A stretch of DNA of 38,038 bases from an uncultured Thiotrichales bacterium. GTDB lineage: Bacteria > Pseudomonadota > Gammaproteobacteria > CAZUMV01. The translations under genes were made by a program, and so were the position numbers. The notes beneath the pieces were generated by a model that was given only the letters and a program-made list of their open reading frames with translations, did no database searches and was not told the origin of the DNA. The stretch is from contig CALISW010000206.1 in assembly GCA_938041655.1 (NCBI GenBank), forward strand, positions 1 to 38,038. Reading direction: 5' to 3'. Positions within the stretch are counted from its first letter, which is position 1. Every line of letters begins with the position of its first letter. Below, one piece after another: positions 18,717 through 31,027 of this stretch.

Positions 18717-21011
18717 TCACTCTGATTGTGATGCAGGCCTGTCTATTAACAGTAATAGCGGTGGTAATAATAGAAAATCCAGCAATAACGCCGCCGCAAT
18801 AGTAATTGCCGTCAACAAACCCATCTCTGCATTCAAGGCAAAATGCGAAAAGGTCAGAACCAGAAAACCAAGTACCAACACCACGGTATTTACCACCAAG
18901 GCGACACCTACGGTATCGAAGGCATAGCGTATTGCATCTTGAGGCGATAGATTCGCCTCATTACGAGCACGCTGGTACTTACTTAAAAAGTGTATCGTAT
19001 CATCCACTACAATTCCCAAGGTCACCGCTGCTACTACCGATGTAGCCAGACCCACCACCCCGTGCAAAATAGCCCACACCCCAAAACCGACTAACGCCGG
19101 TGCGATATTCGGAATCATACTGATCAAGCCTAACTTGAACGACTTCAATGCCACTATTAATACCAGTGACACCAACAATAATGCCACCAGAGTTCCACGC
19201 AACATACTCGCTACATTACGTTTACTAATTTGTGCAAACATGGTTGCAGGACCGGCACCAACCGAATCCAGCAATGGCGTGTTTTCATGCAGCCATAACT
19301 GTGATCGTTTTTCGAACTCGTTAATCTCACGACTATTCAAGGTATCAATATTGACGCCCACCTTGGCAGAGGTCTTATCCAGATCAACATGATTCGTCAG
19401 ATCGATACCGTAGGGCAAGGACAACTCATACAACAGCAAGTACTGCGCTGCCTGGTCACTACTCTCGGGTAGACGATAATAGTCAGTACGATCCTGATGC
19501 AGATTCTTATTCAGTCTCTTTAATGTTTGAGTAATTAAAGAAACGTGCATTACCTCTGGTTGTTGCTGCAACCAGCTATCAAACGCATCCAGCTGCTGCA
19601 AAAACTCCGGGTCAGTAACTTTTTTCTTCGCTGGCGCGGTGAATGAATAATTATGTGAATAGACGCCCGTTAGTTTCTCAACGATACGATCCGAGTCATG
19701 CCGGATTTCGGTTGACTCATCAAAGTAGTCAATCAAAACATCACTTAACTCTATGTTGCGTGTTTGTAGTGCAGCAAATACCACCAAAGCCATCAAACAA
19801 CAGAATAATAGCTTGTAGTTACGAATAACAAACTCAGCTACTGTCTTCATTGGCACATTAAAACCACCCATCGCAGCAGCCGGTCCCGCCGATACAGCAG
19901 AGGCTATTACCGGTAATAATGTAACACTCAGGAAAAAAGCGATGATTGCACCGAACGCGACGATAGTACCCAGTTCCCGGAACGGCGGGGAGTCACTGAA
20001 ATTCAGCGCGAAAAAACCAATAGCTGTAGTGACCGACGTTAAACAGATCGGCCAGAAATTAATTCTGAGACTTTCCTGAATAGCCTCATACTTACCCATA
20101 CCCTTCGCCATGAATTGCTTCATTCCCACCAGCAAATGCACTGCATCAGCTACAGCTACTGTGATGATAATAGTAGGTGCCATAATCGAGACAGAATTAA
20201 TATTGAAACCCAACCAACCCGACAAACCCAACGCAGCAACAATTGCCAGCAACACCAGCACAATCGTGGTAATCACCAACATCAATGAACGCAACAACAG
20301 CCACAAACACAAAGCGATCACTAACAACATCAGTGGTAACAAGGTTTTAATGTCTTTTAAAGCGTGACTGGAAAAAGCATCATTGAGTGGAATGACACCA
20401 CTAATGTGGAAATCAATATCGGGATGACTGGCGCGTAATGCTGCCAGCATGGTATTACTTGCTGCAATTACCTCCTTGGGTTCTTTGAGTGGCTCTATTA
20501 AGGGCAACTCCAAAGTGACGTTGACTGCCGCTGCACTCATATCCGCTGAGATCAATCGCCCGAGCAACTCAGGCTCATTGACTGCAACCTCTGCTATGGC
20601 GGCAAGCTCTTCGGCTGAATTACCCAACGGCTGGGAAACCAGGTCCTCGACAATCAACTCATCTTCTACGGCATAGGTGTGCTGAAAGTTAGTGAGTGAG
20701 TCAACCCGGCGTGAGTACGGGATTTGCCAGGATAGTTCTGTGAGTTGGTAAATCGCCAGCAACGTCTCTTGATTAAACACCTCACCCGATTTGGGCAAGA
20801 GCATGATTAATAAATTGTCACTCTTGGTGTAAGTTTCCTGCAACTGATTAAAAGTGTTGAGTTGCGGGTTATCCTCGCTAAAGAAAATACGATAATCACT
20901 TTCAATCGAGAGTTTGGTAACCCCCGCGCAAAGCAATGCAGTGACTAACAACGTCAGCACTACCGTGCTGGCACGATTGACCAGCATCCAGTCAATCCAG
21001 GATGTTTTCAT
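18717..21011 (-). CDS. RND superfamily / MMPL-type exporter
   Basis: About 12 TM segments with duplicated architecture; ISIESDYRIFFSEDNPQL periplasmic start, VADAVHLLVGMKQF and GIVVDDTIHFLSKYQRARNEA motifs of TM4/TM10 in this superfamily. Confidence 0.88.
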   Translation of the reverse strand: MKTSWIDWMLVNRASTVVLTLLVTALLCAGVTKLSIESDYRIFFSEDNPQLNTFNQLQETYTKSDNLLIMLLPKSGEVFNQETLLAIYQLTELSWQIPYSRRVDSLTNFQHTYAVEDELIVEDLVSQPLGNSAEELAAIAEVAVNEPELLGRLISADMSAAAVNVTLELPLIEPLKEPKEVIAASNTMLAALRASHPDIDFHISGVIPLNDAFSSHALKDIKTLLPLMLLVIALCLWLLLRSLMLVITTIVLVLLAIVAALGLSGWLGFNINSVSIMAPTIIITVAVADAVHLLVGMKQFMAKGMGKYEAIQESLRINFWPICLTSVTTAIGFFALNFSDSPPFRELGTIVAFGAIIAFFLSVTLLPVIASAVSAGPAAAMGGFNVPMKTVAEFVIRNYKLLFCCLMALVVFAALQTRNIELSDVLIDYFDESTEIRHDSDRIVEKLTGVYSHNYSFTAPAKKKVTDPEFLQQLDAFDSWLQQQPEVMHVSLITQTLKRLNKNLHQDRTDYYRLPESSDQAAQYLLLYELSLPYGIDLTNHVDLDKTSAKVGVNIDTLNSREINEFEKRSQLWLHENTPLLDSVGAGPATMFAQISKRNVASMLRGTLVALLLVSLVLIVALKSFKLGLISMIPNIAPALVGFGVWAILHGVVGLATSVVAAVTLGIVVDDTIHFLSKYQRARNEANLSPQDAIRYAFDTVGVALVVNTVVLVLGFLVLTFSHFALNAEMGLLTAITIAAALLLDFLLLPPLLLLIDRPASQSE

Positions 21012-21123
21012 GGCAAGCTAGGAAAAAACGGTGTGGACAAGTGGCAGACCCCTGTGAACATGGATAATTTATATCCACATAATTTTCCGGAGTATAACAA
21101 AGCCGCAGGAGTGCGCCCAAGAA

Positions 21124-21146
21124 AAAAGGGACAAAACGTCCCTTTT
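21124..21146 (-). terminator. Rho-independent terminator downstream of fba (minus strand)
   Basis: AAAAGGGAC-AAAAC-GTCCCTTTT perfect 9 bp stem, 3' of the minus-strand fba gene. Confidence 0.75.
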
Positions 21147-21180
21147 AACAATTACATAAAGGCGGAAAGGAATACCCGAA

Positions 21181-22245
21181 TTAATTTACTTTGGGCTCAA
21201 GCTCTCCACTTTTATAACGGTCAACCATAGTCTCCAACGACATTGGCTTGATTTTATCTGCCATACCTTCACAACCAAATGAAAGGTATCTGGCTTTACA
21301 GATTTCTTTCATGGCATTACGTGCTTCACCGAGGAATTTACGCGGATCAAATGCATCCGGCACATCATGGAAGAATTTACGGATTGAACCGGTAGAGGCC
21401 ATGCGCAAATCGGTATCAATATTTACTTTTCTAACGCCGTGCTTAATGCCTTCCTGTACTTCTTCCACCGGTACTCCATAGGTTTGACCCATATCACCAC
21501 CGTGATCATTAATGATCTTTAACCATTCCTGTGGCACCGCAGAGGAACCATGCATAACCAGATGGGTATCAGGTATGCGGGCATGTATTTCCTTGATGCG
21601 ATCAATACGCAACACATCACCGGTAGGTTTCTTGGTGAACTTATACGCACCATGCGATGTACCAATAGCGATCGCCAATGCATCCACACCGGTTTGCTTA
21701 ACAAAGTCTGCTGCTTCATCAGGTTCGGTCAAGAGTAAATCCATATCCAGAACACCTTCAGCGCCATGACCATCTTCTTCACCCATCATGCCGGTTTCCA
21801 AAGAACCAAGACAACCAAGCTCGCCTTCAACCGAAACGCCACCAGCGTGGGCAATGTCTACTACCGTTTTAGTAACATCAACATTGTATTCAAAATCGGC
21901 CGGGGTTTTCATATCCGGCATGAGTGAACCATCCATCATCACCGAGGTAAAACCAGACTGGATCGAGCGCAAACAAACCGCAGGCTCGGCACCATGATCC
22001 TGATGCATAACAACTGGCAAATGAGGATACTGCTCTACCGCGGCCTGAATCAGATGACGGATAAAGGGTTCGCCAGCATAGGCTCTGGCACCCGCTGAAC
22101 CTTGCATCAAGACCGGGCTATTGGTTTCATTGGCGGCGCTCATGATGGCCTGTACCTGCTCGAGGTTATTGACATTAAATGCAGGCATACCGTAGGCATG
22201 TTCGGCGGCATGATCGAGTAACTGACGCATTGAAATGAGTGGCAT
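21181..22245 (-). CDS. fba: Class II fructose-bisphosphate aldolase
   Basis: [73 protein letters not shown]. Confidence 0.95.
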   Translation of the reverse strand: MPLISMRQLLDHAAEHAYGMPAFNVNNLEQVQAIMSAANETNSPVLMQGSAGARAYAGEPFIRHLIQAAVEQYPHLPVVMHQDHGAEPAVCLRSIQSGFTSVMMDGSLMPDMKTPADFEYNVDVTKTVVDIAHAGGVSVEGELGCLGSLETGMMGEEDGHGAEGVLDMDLLLTEPDEAADFVKQTGVDALAIAIGTSHGAYKFTKKPTGDVLRIDRIKEIHARIPDTHLVMHGSSAVPQEWLKIINDHGGDMGQTYGVPVEEVQEGIKHGVRKVNIDTDLRMASTGSIRKFFHDVPDAFDPRKFLGEARNAMKEICKARYLSFGCEGMADKIKPMSLETMVDRYKSGELEPKVN

Positions 22246-22356
22246 TCTATTCTCCTGAATGTGTCTGAATTGTTAAGTGTTCTTATTTTGCTACGTATTC
22301 TAGCGTAATTTCAGTGCCGCTGTTTGAACCAAGCCTCAATTTTTGTGAAGACCTGT

Positions 22357-23799
22357 TTATTCTTCGAAAGTGGGCATATGACTGACATCAACGATTTTCA
22401 TGGCATTTGTTCCACCAACATCACCGACCATATCGCCTTTGGTGATAATGACGTGGTCATCCAATTTAACCACACCCTTCTGCATCAAATGTTTCACCAC
22501 ATAGTAGTTGGTTTTAGCGTGAGAATCGGCACGCACCGGAAAATAGCTGGGGTATACACCTCGATACAGTTTCACCTTTCGCAGTGTTTTCTCAATGCCG
22601 GATAAGGCGTAAATGGAAATACCTGAACTGATTCTCGACATCCATAAAGTCGTTGCACCTGTTTCGGTGAGCGCCGCAATAACTTCGACGTCCAGGTGAT
22701 TGGCGGTATACATAGAGGCCATCGCGACTGCTTCATCAGTACGTGTAAACTTGGTGTTGATACGATGACTTTTACCATCGATAACTCGTTGTTGCTCAGC
22801 ACTTTTACAAATACCCGCCATGGCATTGACCACTTTTACCGGGTACTTCCCGACCGCTGTCTCGCCAGATAACATAACCGCATCGGTGCCATCAATGACC
22901 GCATTTGCGACATCAAAGACTTCAGCACGAGTAGGTAATGGAGCATTGATCATACTCTCCATCATCTGGGTTGCGGTGATAACCGCCGTGTCTCTTTCTC
23001 TAGCTCGGTTGATAAGCATTTTTTGTGCTGCGGGCAATTCCGCATCACCGATTTCAACACCGAGATCACCACGTGCAATCATGATCGCATCAGACGCATC
23101 AATAATCTCATCGATACATTCAAGGGCTTCCGCACGCTCAATCTTGGCGATAATGCCAGCTTCACCTCCTGCTTGATGAAGCAACTCTCTGGCTAACTCT
23201 ACGTCTGCAGCACTGCGTGGAAATGAAATCGCCAGATAATCAACATCCAGCTCTGCTGCAATTTTAATATCAGCTCGATCTTTCTCGGTTAAAGCCTCAG
23301 CCGACAAGCCGCCACCACGGCGATTAATACCTTTGTTATTCGAAAGGGTGCCGCCGTTATAAACACGGGTATGAATTTGCTGACCTTCTATTTTCTCTAC
23401 ACCCAGCACAATTCGCCCATCATCGAGTAATAGCACGTCAGCTGGCTCCAAGTCCTGAGCAAGATTTTTATAGGTAACACCGACCCGCTCTTTACAACCT
23501 TGATCAAGCGGACAATTCAAATCAAGAATAAACTTGTCGTCATTCTCAAGCTCAATACTGCCATCAATGAATTTCCCGGTGCGAATTTTAGGCCCTTGCA
23601 TATCAGCCATAATGGCAACGATTTGATCAGCATCTTTGGCTGCTTTCTGAATCGTCTCGATACGCTGGCGATGATCTTCAGGCTCGCCATGTGAAAAATT
23701 CAATCGAACGACATCAACTCCAGCCTCTACCAAAGCGAGTAGAGACTCATAGGAAGTGGTTGCCGGTCCGAGCGTGGCAACTATTTTAGTACGACGCAT
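22357..23799 (-). CDS. pyk: Pyruvate kinase
   Basis: [108 protein letters not shown]. Confidence 0.97.
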   Translation of the reverse strand: MRRTKIVATLGPATTSYESLLALVEAGVDVVRLNFSHGEPEDHRQRIETIQKAAKDADQIVAIMADMQGPKIRTGKFIDGSIELENDDKFILDLNCPLDQGCKERVGVTYKNLAQDLEPADVLLLDDGRIVLGVEKIEGQQIHTRVYNGGTLSNNKGINRRGGGLSAEALTEKDRADIKIAAELDVDYLAISFPRSAADVELARELLHQAGGEAGIIAKIERAEALECIDEIIDASDAIMIARGDLGVEIGDAELPAAQKMLINRARERDTAVITATQMMESMINAPLPTRAEVFDVANAVIDGTDAVMLSGETAVGKYPVKVVNAMAGICKSAEQQRVIDGKSHRINTKFTRTDEAVAMASMYTANHLDVEVIAALTETGATTLWMSRISSGISIYALSGIEKTLRKVKLYRGVYPSYFPVRADSHAKTNYYVVKHLMQKGVVKLDDHVIITKGDMVGDVGGTNAMKIVDVSHMPTFEE

Positions 23800-24980
23800 T
23801 AGCCAGCCGCCCGTTGTTCCAACATCTCAACCACCGGTAATTTTTTACCTTCGAGAAACTCTAAAAACGAGCCACCACCGGTTGATATATAGGAAACCTG
23901 GTCAGCGATACCATACTTGTCAACAGCCGCCAGAGTATCGCCGCCACCAGCGACAGAGAATGCATCCGAGTCTGCGATTGCCATAGCAATCGCTTTGGTA
24001 CCAGCACCAAACTGGTCAAATTCAAACACACCCACCGGCCCATTCCATACAACAGTGCCTGCTGATTTGATTACATCGGCTAATGCAGCGGCGGTCTCCA
24101 GGCCTATATCAAAAATCATATCGTCATCACTGACACTTTTAACCGACATAGTAGTCGCGGCAGCTGCTTCAGAAAATTCCTTGCCACAGACAACATCTGT
24201 CGGCACTGGTATGTCACCGCCATTAGCCTGCGCTGCAGAGCGTAGCTCTTTGGCAACCGACACTAAATCCTCTTCATATAAAGATTTACCAACATTATGG
24301 CCTTCTGCCGCGATAAAAGTATTGGCGATACCTCCACCAACAATTAACTTATCTACTACTTTGGACAATGACTCCAGCACAGTCAGTTTGGTGGAAACTT
24401 TTGAGCCACCCACCAACGCAACCAATGGTCGTGCCGGGTTATCCATTGCTTTTGCGAGCGCTTTTAATTCACCATCCAACAGTGGTCCGGCTGTCGCGAT
24501 TGCTGCGTGCAAACCTACGCCATGGGTTGAAGCCTGGGCTCGATGCGCGGTACCAAAAGCATCCATAACATAGACATCGCATAGAGCTGCATACTGTTTG
24601 GACAAATTTTCATCATTAGCTTTTTCGCCCGGATTGAAGCGCACGTTTTCGAGTAACACCACTTCACCCGCCGCTACGTCAGGTGGGTTCTCAAGATACT
24701 CGCTGATCAAGCGAACCGGTTGACCGAGAAGCTCACTCATGTGCTCAGCTACCGGCGCGAGAGAAAACTCTGCCTCTGGCTGACCTTCTGCCGGACGCCC
24801 GAGATGTGACATCACCATCACACGCGCACCGGCATTAACTGCTTGCTGTATGGTCGGTAAAGACGCCCGGATGCGTTTATCACTAGTCACTTTGCTGTCT
24901 TTAATTGGCACATTAAGATCCTGCCTGATCAAGACGCGCTGATTAGAAATATCCAGTGATGCCATGGTTATGATAGTCAT
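23799..24980 (-). CDS. pgk: Phosphoglycerate kinase (start may be the internal Met MASLDIS)
   Basis: [85 protein letters not shown]. Confidence 0.97.
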   Translation of the reverse strand: MTIITMASLDISNQRVLIRQDLNVPIKDSKVTSDKRIRASLPTIQQAVNAGARVMVMSHLGRPAEGQPEAEFSLAPVAEHMSELLGQPVRLISEYLENPPDVAAGEVVLLENVRFNPGEKANDENLSKQYAALCDVYVMDAFGTAHRAQASTHGVGLHAAIATAGPLLDGELKALAKAMDNPARPLVALVGGSKVSTKLTVLESLSKVVDKLIVGGGIANTFIAAEGHNVGKSLYEEDLVSVAKELRSAAQANGGDIPVPTDVVCGKEFSEAAAATTMSVKSVSDDDMIFDIGLETAAALADVIKSAGTVVWNGPVGVFEFDQFGAGTKAIAMAIADSDAFSVAGGGDTLAAVDKYGIADQVSYISTGGGSFLEFLEGKKLPVVEMLEQRAAG

Positions 24981-25028
24981 ATGAAATCCATTATTTATAG
25001 GTGATGTAACTTAAACTCAACTGACAAA

Positions 25029-25062
25029 AAAATAGCCGCTGACCTAAGTGAGCGGCTATTTT
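25029..25062 (-). terminator. Rho-independent terminator downstream of gapA (minus strand)
   Basis: AAAATAGCCGCT / AGCGGCTATTTT 12 bp stem, 10 nt loop, with a U-run on the minus strand. Confidence 0.75.
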
Positions 25063-25097
25063 ACGCTTATCAGCGATGAAAAAAAGTGAACAGATGT

Positions 25098-26099
25098 TTA
25101 CTTTGCTTTCATTAGTGCAACTGTTGTATCCAACATGCGATTTGAGAAACCCCACTCGTTGTCATACCAGCTACAAACCTTCACCAGATTACCACTAACG
25201 CGGGTCATGCCAGCGTCAAAAGTGGACGAAGAACTGTCATGATTAAAATCACATGAGACTAATGGTTCATCTGTATACGAAAGCACCTTGCCATCAGCGG
25301 CGCGCTTCATAATACGATTCACTTCTTCAACAGTGGTATCTCTACCTGCTTCAAACACCAGATCCACCAGTGAGACATTAATGGTCGGCACACGTACCGA
25401 GAAACCATCAAGCTTGCCATTCAGTTCTGGCAACACCAGACCAACCGCTGCTGCTGCACCGGTCTTGGTAGGAATCATAGACATGGTTGCAGAACGCGCA
25501 CGACGCAAATCTTTATGGTAGACGTCAGTCAGCACCTGATCATTGGTATAGGAATGAATAGTAGTCATCAGACCTTTTTCGATACCCAGCTTATTGTGCA
25601 GAGCACTAGCCATTGGTGCTAAACAGTTAGTAGTACAGGATGCATTAGAAATAATTTTATGTGACTTCTTGAGCGTGTTGTCGTTAACACCGAAGACGAT
25701 GGTGTTATCAATGTCCGGCCCACCAGGTGCCGAAATAATGACTTTCTTGGCGCCAGCTTTTAAGTGCTTGCCGGCAGTATCACGAGTACGGAAGAAACCG
25801 GTACATTCATAAACCACATCAACTTTTAGTTTGCGCCAGGGAAGCTTGGCTGGATCACGCTGGGCAAATACGGCAATGCGATTGCGGTTAACAATAATAT
25901 CGCTGCCATCGACTCTGACTTTACCCGGGAACTTGCCGTGGGCCGTATCGTATTTGGTTAGATGCGCATTGGTTTCAGCGTCACCCAGATCATTGATCGC
26001 TACAATATCAATATTTCTGTTTTTAGATTCATACACGGCACGTAAGACGTTTCTACCGATACGACCATATCCATTAATCGCAACTCTGATTTTCTTCAT
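25098..26099 (-). CDS. gap: Type I glyceraldehyde-3-phosphate dehydrogenase
   Basis: [71 protein letters not shown]. Confidence 0.97.
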   Translation of the reverse strand: MKKIRVAINGYGRIGRNVLRAVYESKNRNIDIVAINDLGDAETNAHLTKYDTAHGKFPGKVRVDGSDIIVNRNRIAVFAQRDPAKLPWRKLKVDVVYECTGFFRTRDTAGKHLKAGAKKVIISAPGGPDIDNTIVFGVNDNTLKKSHKIISNASCTTNCLAPMASALHNKLGIEKGLMTTIHSYTNDQVLTDVYHKDLRRARSATMSMIPTKTGAAAAVGLVLPELNGKLDGFSVRVPTINVSLVDLVFEAGRDTTVEEVNRIMKRAADGKVLSYTDEPLVSCDFNHDSSSSTFDAGMTRVSGNLVKVCSWYDNEWGFSNRMLDTTVALMKAK

Positions 26100-26122
26100 A
26101 CTATTCTCCTAAAAATAATCAA

Positions 26123-28129
26123 TTACAGCTGGCTGGTAACTGCCTCAACCACAGCTTCAGTGGTAATACCAAAATGTTTAAATAAATCGCCAGCTGGCGC
26201 TGACTCACCAAATGTATCCAGACCGACAACACTACCGGAAAGACCCACATACTTCGACCAGTAGTCTGTGACACCGGCCTCAACTGCGACTCTTGTGAGC
26301 ACATCAGCGGGTAATACAGATTGCTTATAAGCAGCATCCTGCTGATCAAATGCCGTGGTTGATGGCATCGAGACGACTCGAATGTTCTTACCGCTTGCAC
26401 TTAATTGCTCAGCCGCCTCGGTAGCTAAAGACACTTCCGACCCGGTGGCGATAATAATAGCATCCGGCGTTCCTTCGCAGTCTCTTAATATGTATCCGCC
26501 GCGCTCAATATCTTTAAGCTGTTGCTTGCTACGCTCCTGATGCACCAGATTTTGTCTCGAGAAGATCAATGAAGATGGCCCGCTTTCATTCAACACCGCC
26601 ATCTTCCACGCAACGGCCGACTCCACTGCATCACAGGGTCGCCAGACTGCCATATTTGGCATTAATCGCAAGGTCGCCGTTTGCTCTACCGGTTGATGGG
26701 TAGGTCCGTCTTCACCCAGACCAATCGAGTCATGGGTATACACCTGGATGCTACGAATTTTCATCAAGGCCGCCATGCGCAATGCATTTCTGGCGTACTC
26801 GGAAAACATCAAAAAGGTCGCGCCGTAAGGTATAAAACCACCATGCAATGCAATGCCATTATTGATCGCAGTCATGCCGAACTCACGCACACCGTAATAA
26901 ATGTAATTCGCTTTGGCATTGGTCGGTGTCAATGGCACCGAGTCCTCTACGATGGTCATGTTCGAGCCAGCAAGGTCAGCAGAGCCGCCAATGAACGGGG
27001 TCTTGGCAAACAGACCACGCAAGGCATTTTGCGATGCAATTCTTGAAGGAATAGATTTAGCTTCAGCATCAATCGCAGCAATCATTTGATCAGCGTGTTG
27101 CTCCCAGTCAGCATCCAGATCACCGGCGAGTCGTTGCTGTAATTCTTTTGCCAACTCAGGATGTTCCTCGCCATAACTGGACATCTTGTCTGCCCAGGCT
27201 TGCTCTGCTTTGGCGCCCGCTTCTTTTGCATCCCAGCCAGCATAAATATCATCCGGTATTTCGAATGCTGCATGCGACCAGTTTAATTTTTCGCGGGTTA
27301 ATTTGATTTCATCATCACCGAGTGGTGCGCCGTGACAATCTTCCTTACCTTCTTTGTTCGGCGAACCAAAGCCAATTACGGTTTTACAACATATCAATGT
27401 TGGCTTGGATGATTCCTTTCTTGCTTGATCTATGGCAGCTTTGATTGCTCCGTCATCATGACCATCCACATCGCTTACAACTTGCCAGCCATAGGACTCA
27501 AAACGCGCCGGGGTATTGTCAGTGAACCAACCCTCTACTTCGCCATCAATAGAAATATTATTGTCATCATAAAACACGATCAGCTTACCAAGACCCAGGG
27601 TGCCGGCCAGCGAACAGGCTTCGTGCGAGATACCTTCCATCAAACAACCATCACCGAGAAACACGTAGGTGTAATGATCGATGATATCGTGCCCGTCTTT
27701 ATTGTAAGTAGCCGCCAATACAGTCTCGGCAATCGCCATTCCTACTGCGTTGGAGACGCCTTGTCCCAGTGGACCAGTCGTGGTTTCAATCCCTGGCGCA
27801 TAACCATATTCAGGATGGCCCGGAGTTTTGGAGTGCAGCTGACGAAAATTTTTCAGCTCCTGCATGGGCAAGTCGTACCCAGTGAGATGCAATAAGGAAT
27901 ACGGCAACATCGAACCATGACCATTGGACATCACAAAACGGTCTCGGTTAGCCCATTGCGGATTGACTGGATTGTGTTGTAGGTAATCGTTGTAAAGGAC
28001 TTCGGCGATATCCGCCATGCCCATTGGGGCTCCCGGGTGCCCGGATTTTGCTTGTTGAACGGCGTCCATCGATAGGGCGCGAATGGCGTTTGCTAGTTCT
28101 CTGCGCGCTGGCATAGTGCTTGACTCCAA
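26123..28129 (-). CDS. tkt: Transketolase
   Basis: [80 protein letters not shown]. Confidence 0.98.
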   Translation of the reverse strand: MESSTMPARRELANAIRALSMDAVQQAKSGHPGAPMGMADIAEVLYNDYLQHNPVNPQWANRDRFVMSNGHGSMLPYSLLHLTGYDLPMQELKNFRQLHSKTPGHPEYGYAPGIETTTGPLGQGVSNAVGMAIAETVLAATYNKDGHDIIDHYTYVFLGDGCLMEGISHEACSLAGTLGLGKLIVFYDDNNISIDGEVEGWFTDNTPARFESYGWQVVSDVDGHDDGAIKAAIDQARKESSKPTLICCKTVIGFGSPNKEGKEDCHGAPLGDDEIKLTREKLNWSHAAFEIPDDIYAGWDAKEAGAKAEQAWADKMSSYGEEHPELAKELQQRLAGDLDADWEQHADQMIAAIDAEAKSIPSRIASQNALRGLFAKTPFIGGSADLAGSNMTIVEDSVPLTPTNAKANYIYYGVREFGMTAINNGIALHGGFIPYGATFLMFSEYARNALRMAALMKIRSIQVYTHDSIGLGEDGPTHQPVEQTATLRLMPNMAVWRPCDAVESAVAWKMAVLNESGPSSLIFSRQNLVHQERSKQQLKDIERGGYILRDCEGTPDAIIIATGSEVSLATEAAEQLSASGKNIRVVSMPSTTAFDQQDAAYKQSVLPADVLTRVAVEAGVTDYWSKYVGLSGSVVGLDTFGESAPAGDLFKHFGITTEAVVEAVTSQL

Positions 28130-28329
28130 GGTCCTGAGTGATCGTATTGTTATTGTATTGTGAGACTTGCGATAGCCAACCTCGCCAACGCGGCGTTATT
28201 TTCGCGCATTACTTTGATGCCAGCAAGAAATAAATGAAATTGAGAGCTGCTTGTTGTATTTAAATAGCCTAATTAGGGTAATATTCCACACCGAAACTTA
28301 AGATCACTTTATTTCAGGAATAAACACGT

Positions 28330-29487
28330 ATGAGTAGCAGCCTTTTTACGTCAGAATCAGTCTCTGGTGGCCACCCGGATAAAATTGCCGACCAAATCTC
28401 GGATGCAGTGCTCGATGCCATACTTGAGCAAGATCCAAATGCCAGAGTTGCCTGTGAAACCCTGATCAAAACCGGCGTTGTTATGATCGCCGGCGAAGTG
28501 ACCACCTCTGCATGGGTTGATCTGGAAGAAAAAGTACGAGATACGATTAAAGCGATAGGTTACAACAGTTCGGATGTCGGCTTTGATGGCGAAACCTGCG
28601 CGGTACTCAATGCCATCGGCAAGCAAAGCACGGACATAGCAATGGGCGTAGATCGTCAAAAAGAAGAAGATCAAGGCGCTGGAGATCAAGGCTTGATGTT
28701 TGGCTATGCCAGTAATGAAACTGATGTACTGATGCCAGCCCCCATTACCTACTCTCATCGTCTGGTAAAAAGACAGGCTGATTGTATGCACAACAATACT
28801 CTTTCCTGGTTACGACCAGATGCGAAAAGTCAGGTCACGTTCCGCTATGAAGACGCTAAACCGGCCGGCATTGATGCCGTTGTGCTTTCTACTCAACATG
28901 ACCCGGACGTAAGTCAGGCGGATTTACGCGAAGGCGTTATGGAACACATCATAAAACCGATACTACCTGAGCAATGGCTGGACAAGAATACCGCGATACA
29001 TATAAACCCTACTGGTCAATTTATCATTGGTGGGCCAGTGGGTGACTGTGGACTGACTGGCCGAAAAATTATTGTTGATACTTATGGTGGTATGGCGCGC
29101 CATGGTGGTGGTGCATTCTCCGGTAAAGATCCTTCTAAAGTAGATCGCTCGGCCGCTTATGCCTGCCGATATGTTGCCAAGAATCTGGTTGCTGCCGGAC
29201 TGGCTGAGCGTTGCGAAATTCAGGTTTCGTATGCTATTGGTGTTGCAGAACCCACATCGATTTCAGTCGAAACTTTCGGCACTGGTAAAATAGACGATGA
29301 AAAAATTGTTGCTCTGGTGCGTGAGCACTTTGATTTACGCCCGTATGGCTTGGTGAAGATGCTGGACTTGATTCGCCCGATTTATCAACAAACGGCAGCT
29401 TATGGTCACTTTGGCCGCGATGATATAGACCTGCCATGGGAAAAAGTTGACCGGGTTAACATCTTAAAGGACGCTGCAGGGCTTTAA
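28330..29487 (+). CDS. metK: S-adenosylmethionine synthetase
   Basis: [82 protein letters not shown]. Confidence 0.98.
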   Translation: MSSSLFTSESVSGGHPDKIADQISDAVLDAILEQDPNARVACETLIKTGVVMIAGEVTTSAWVDLEEKVRDTIKAIGYNSSDVGFDGETCAVLNAIGKQSTDIAMGVDRQKEEDQGAGDQGLMFGYASNETDVLMPAPITYSHRLVKRQADCMHNNTLSWLRPDAKSQVTFRYEDAKPAGIDAVVLSTQHDPDVSQADLREGVMEHIIKPILPEQWLDKNTAIHINPTGQFIIGGPVGDCGLTGRKIIVDTYGGMARHGGGAFSGKDPSKVDRSAAYACRYVAKNLVAAGLAERCEIQVSYAIGVAEPTSISVETFGTGKIDDEKIVALVREHFDLRPYGLVKMLDLIRPIYQQTAAYGHFGRDDIDLPWEKVDRVNILKDAAGL

Positions 29488-29518
29488 TTTATCTTGTAGT
29501 TTGCTAAAATAATCAGCA

Positions 29519-29587
29519 GATTGTTAAGGAGCACTGCATCGGGTTCCCGTCAGGCTTAACGATCTTCTTCATTTACAACGGTGCTCG
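29519..29587 (+). ncRNA. S-adenosylhomocysteine (SAH) riboswitch upstream of ahcY
   Basis: Long-range P1 GAGCAC(29529-29534)/GTGCTC(29581-29586); conserved-looking GAGCACTGCA, CAGGCT and ACAACGGTGCTC blocks; pseudoknot-type pairing GATTGTTAAG(29519-29528)/CTTAACGATC(29555-29564); located just upstream of ahcY. Confidence 0.85.
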
Positions 29588-29603
29588 CTCATGGAGAAAT
29601 ACT

Positions 29604-31019
29604 ATGAACGCAGTGCTTAACCCTGCCGATGACTTTATTGTTGCGGACCTCTCGCTTGCCGATTGGGGCCGTAAAGAACTATCTATTGCCGAAACCGAAA
29701 TGCCGGGCCTGATGGCCTTGCGCGAAAAGTTTGGCAAAAGCAAACCACTCAAGGGTGCCAAAATTGCCGGCTCCTTGCACATGACCATTCAGACTGGCGT
29801 GTTGATTGAAACACTCACCGCTTTGGGTGCAGAAGTCCGCTGGGCATCGTGCAACATTTTCTCAACCCAGGACCATGCCGCAGCTGCCATTGCAGCAACT
29901 GGTGTGCCTGTATTCGCCACCAAAGGTGAAACTCTGGAAGAGTACTGGCAGTACACCCATAAAATCATGGAATGGTCAGACGGCAGTTCTCCCAACATGA
30001 TTCTGGATGATGGTGGTGATGCCACCATGCTTCTCATTCTTGGCAGTAAGGCTGAGCAAGACATCAGTGTGCTCGATAAACCAGGTAGTGAAGAGGAAAT
30101 TGCATTATTTGCTTCGATTAAAGCGCACTTAGCCAAGCAATCAGATTATTACTCTACCAAGCTGGAAAAAATCAAAGGTGTTACCGAAGAAACCACCACC
30201 GGTGTGCATCGTCTTTATCAAATGATGGAGCGGGGCGAACTGCCCTTCCCGGCAATCAACGTCAACGACTCAGTCACCAAATCAAAATTTGATAATTTGT
30301 ATGGCTGTCGTGAATCCCTAGTTGATGGCATCAAACGAGCCACCGATGTCATGATCGCCGGAAAAATTGCGGTGGTCCTTGGTTATGGTGATGTCGGTAA
30401 AGGCAGCGCCCAATCACTTAAAGGACTTGGTGCCACCATCTGGATTACCGAGATTGATCCGATTTGTGCGCTACAAGCGGCAATGGAAGGCTTCAGAGTA
30501 GTCACCATGGACGAAGCCTGTTCACAGGGTGATATTTTCGTCACGGCTACCGGCAACTTCAGCGTTATTAATCATGATCATTTATTGAAGATGAAAGATC
30601 AGGCGATTGTTTGCAACATCGGTCACTTTGATAATGAAATTGATTGTGCCAGCCTGGAGCAATACGAGTGGGAAAATATCAAACCACAGGTTGATCACAT
30701 TATTATGCCTAGCGGTAATCGCATTATTTTGCTGGCACAAGGTCGGCTGGTTAATCTGGGTTGTGCTACCGGGCACCCAAGCTTCGTTATGTCGGCATCC
30801 TTCACCAACCAGACGCTGGCTCAAATCGAGATCTGGAATGATAACGACGGCAAGTACAAAAACGAAGTCTACGTCTTACCCAAGCATCTGGATGAAGAGG
30901 TAGCACGATTACACCTTGATAAAATAGGTGCCAACCTGACGGTCATGACCGATGAGCAAGCCAGCTACATCGACATACCAAAAGACGGCCCTTACAAACC
31001 AGAACACTATCGTTACTAG
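29604..31019 (+). CDS. ahcY: Adenosylhomocysteinase
   Basis: [98 protein letters not shown]-terminus. Confidence 0.98.
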   Translation: MNAVLNPADDFIVADLSLADWGRKELSIAETEMPGLMALREKFGKSKPLKGAKIAGSLHMTIQTGVLIETLTALGAEVRWASCNIFSTQDHAAAAIAATGVPVFATKGETLEEYWQYTHKIMEWSDGSSPNMILDDGGDATMLLILGSKAEQDISVLDKPGSEEEIALFASIKAHLAKQSDYYSTKLEKIKGVTEETTTGVHRLYQMMERGELPFPAINVNDSVTKSKFDNLYGCRESLVDGIKRATDVMIAGKIAVVLGYGDVGKGSAQSLKGLGATIWITEIDPICALQAAMEGFRVVTMDEACSQGDIFVTATGNFSVINHDHLLKMKDQAIVCNIGHFDNEIDCASLEQYEWENIKPQVDHIIMPSGNRIILLAQGRLVNLGCATGHPSFVMSASFTNQTLAQIEIWNDNDGKYKNEVYVLPKHLDEEVARLHLDKIGANLTVMTDEQASYIDIPKDGPYKPEHYRY

Positions 31020-31027
31020 GGATTCTT

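Noticed and set aside
21033-21090. TGTGGACAAG / TATATCCACATAAT resembling DnaA boxes
   Set aside because: No exact TTATCCACA match and no cluster of boxes, so an origin-type element is not supported.
23917-24573. 218 aa plus-strand ORF inside pgk
   Set aside because: Antisense shadow ORF with low-complexity Ser/Ala/Thr composition; the minus strand encodes a full phosphoglycerate kinase.
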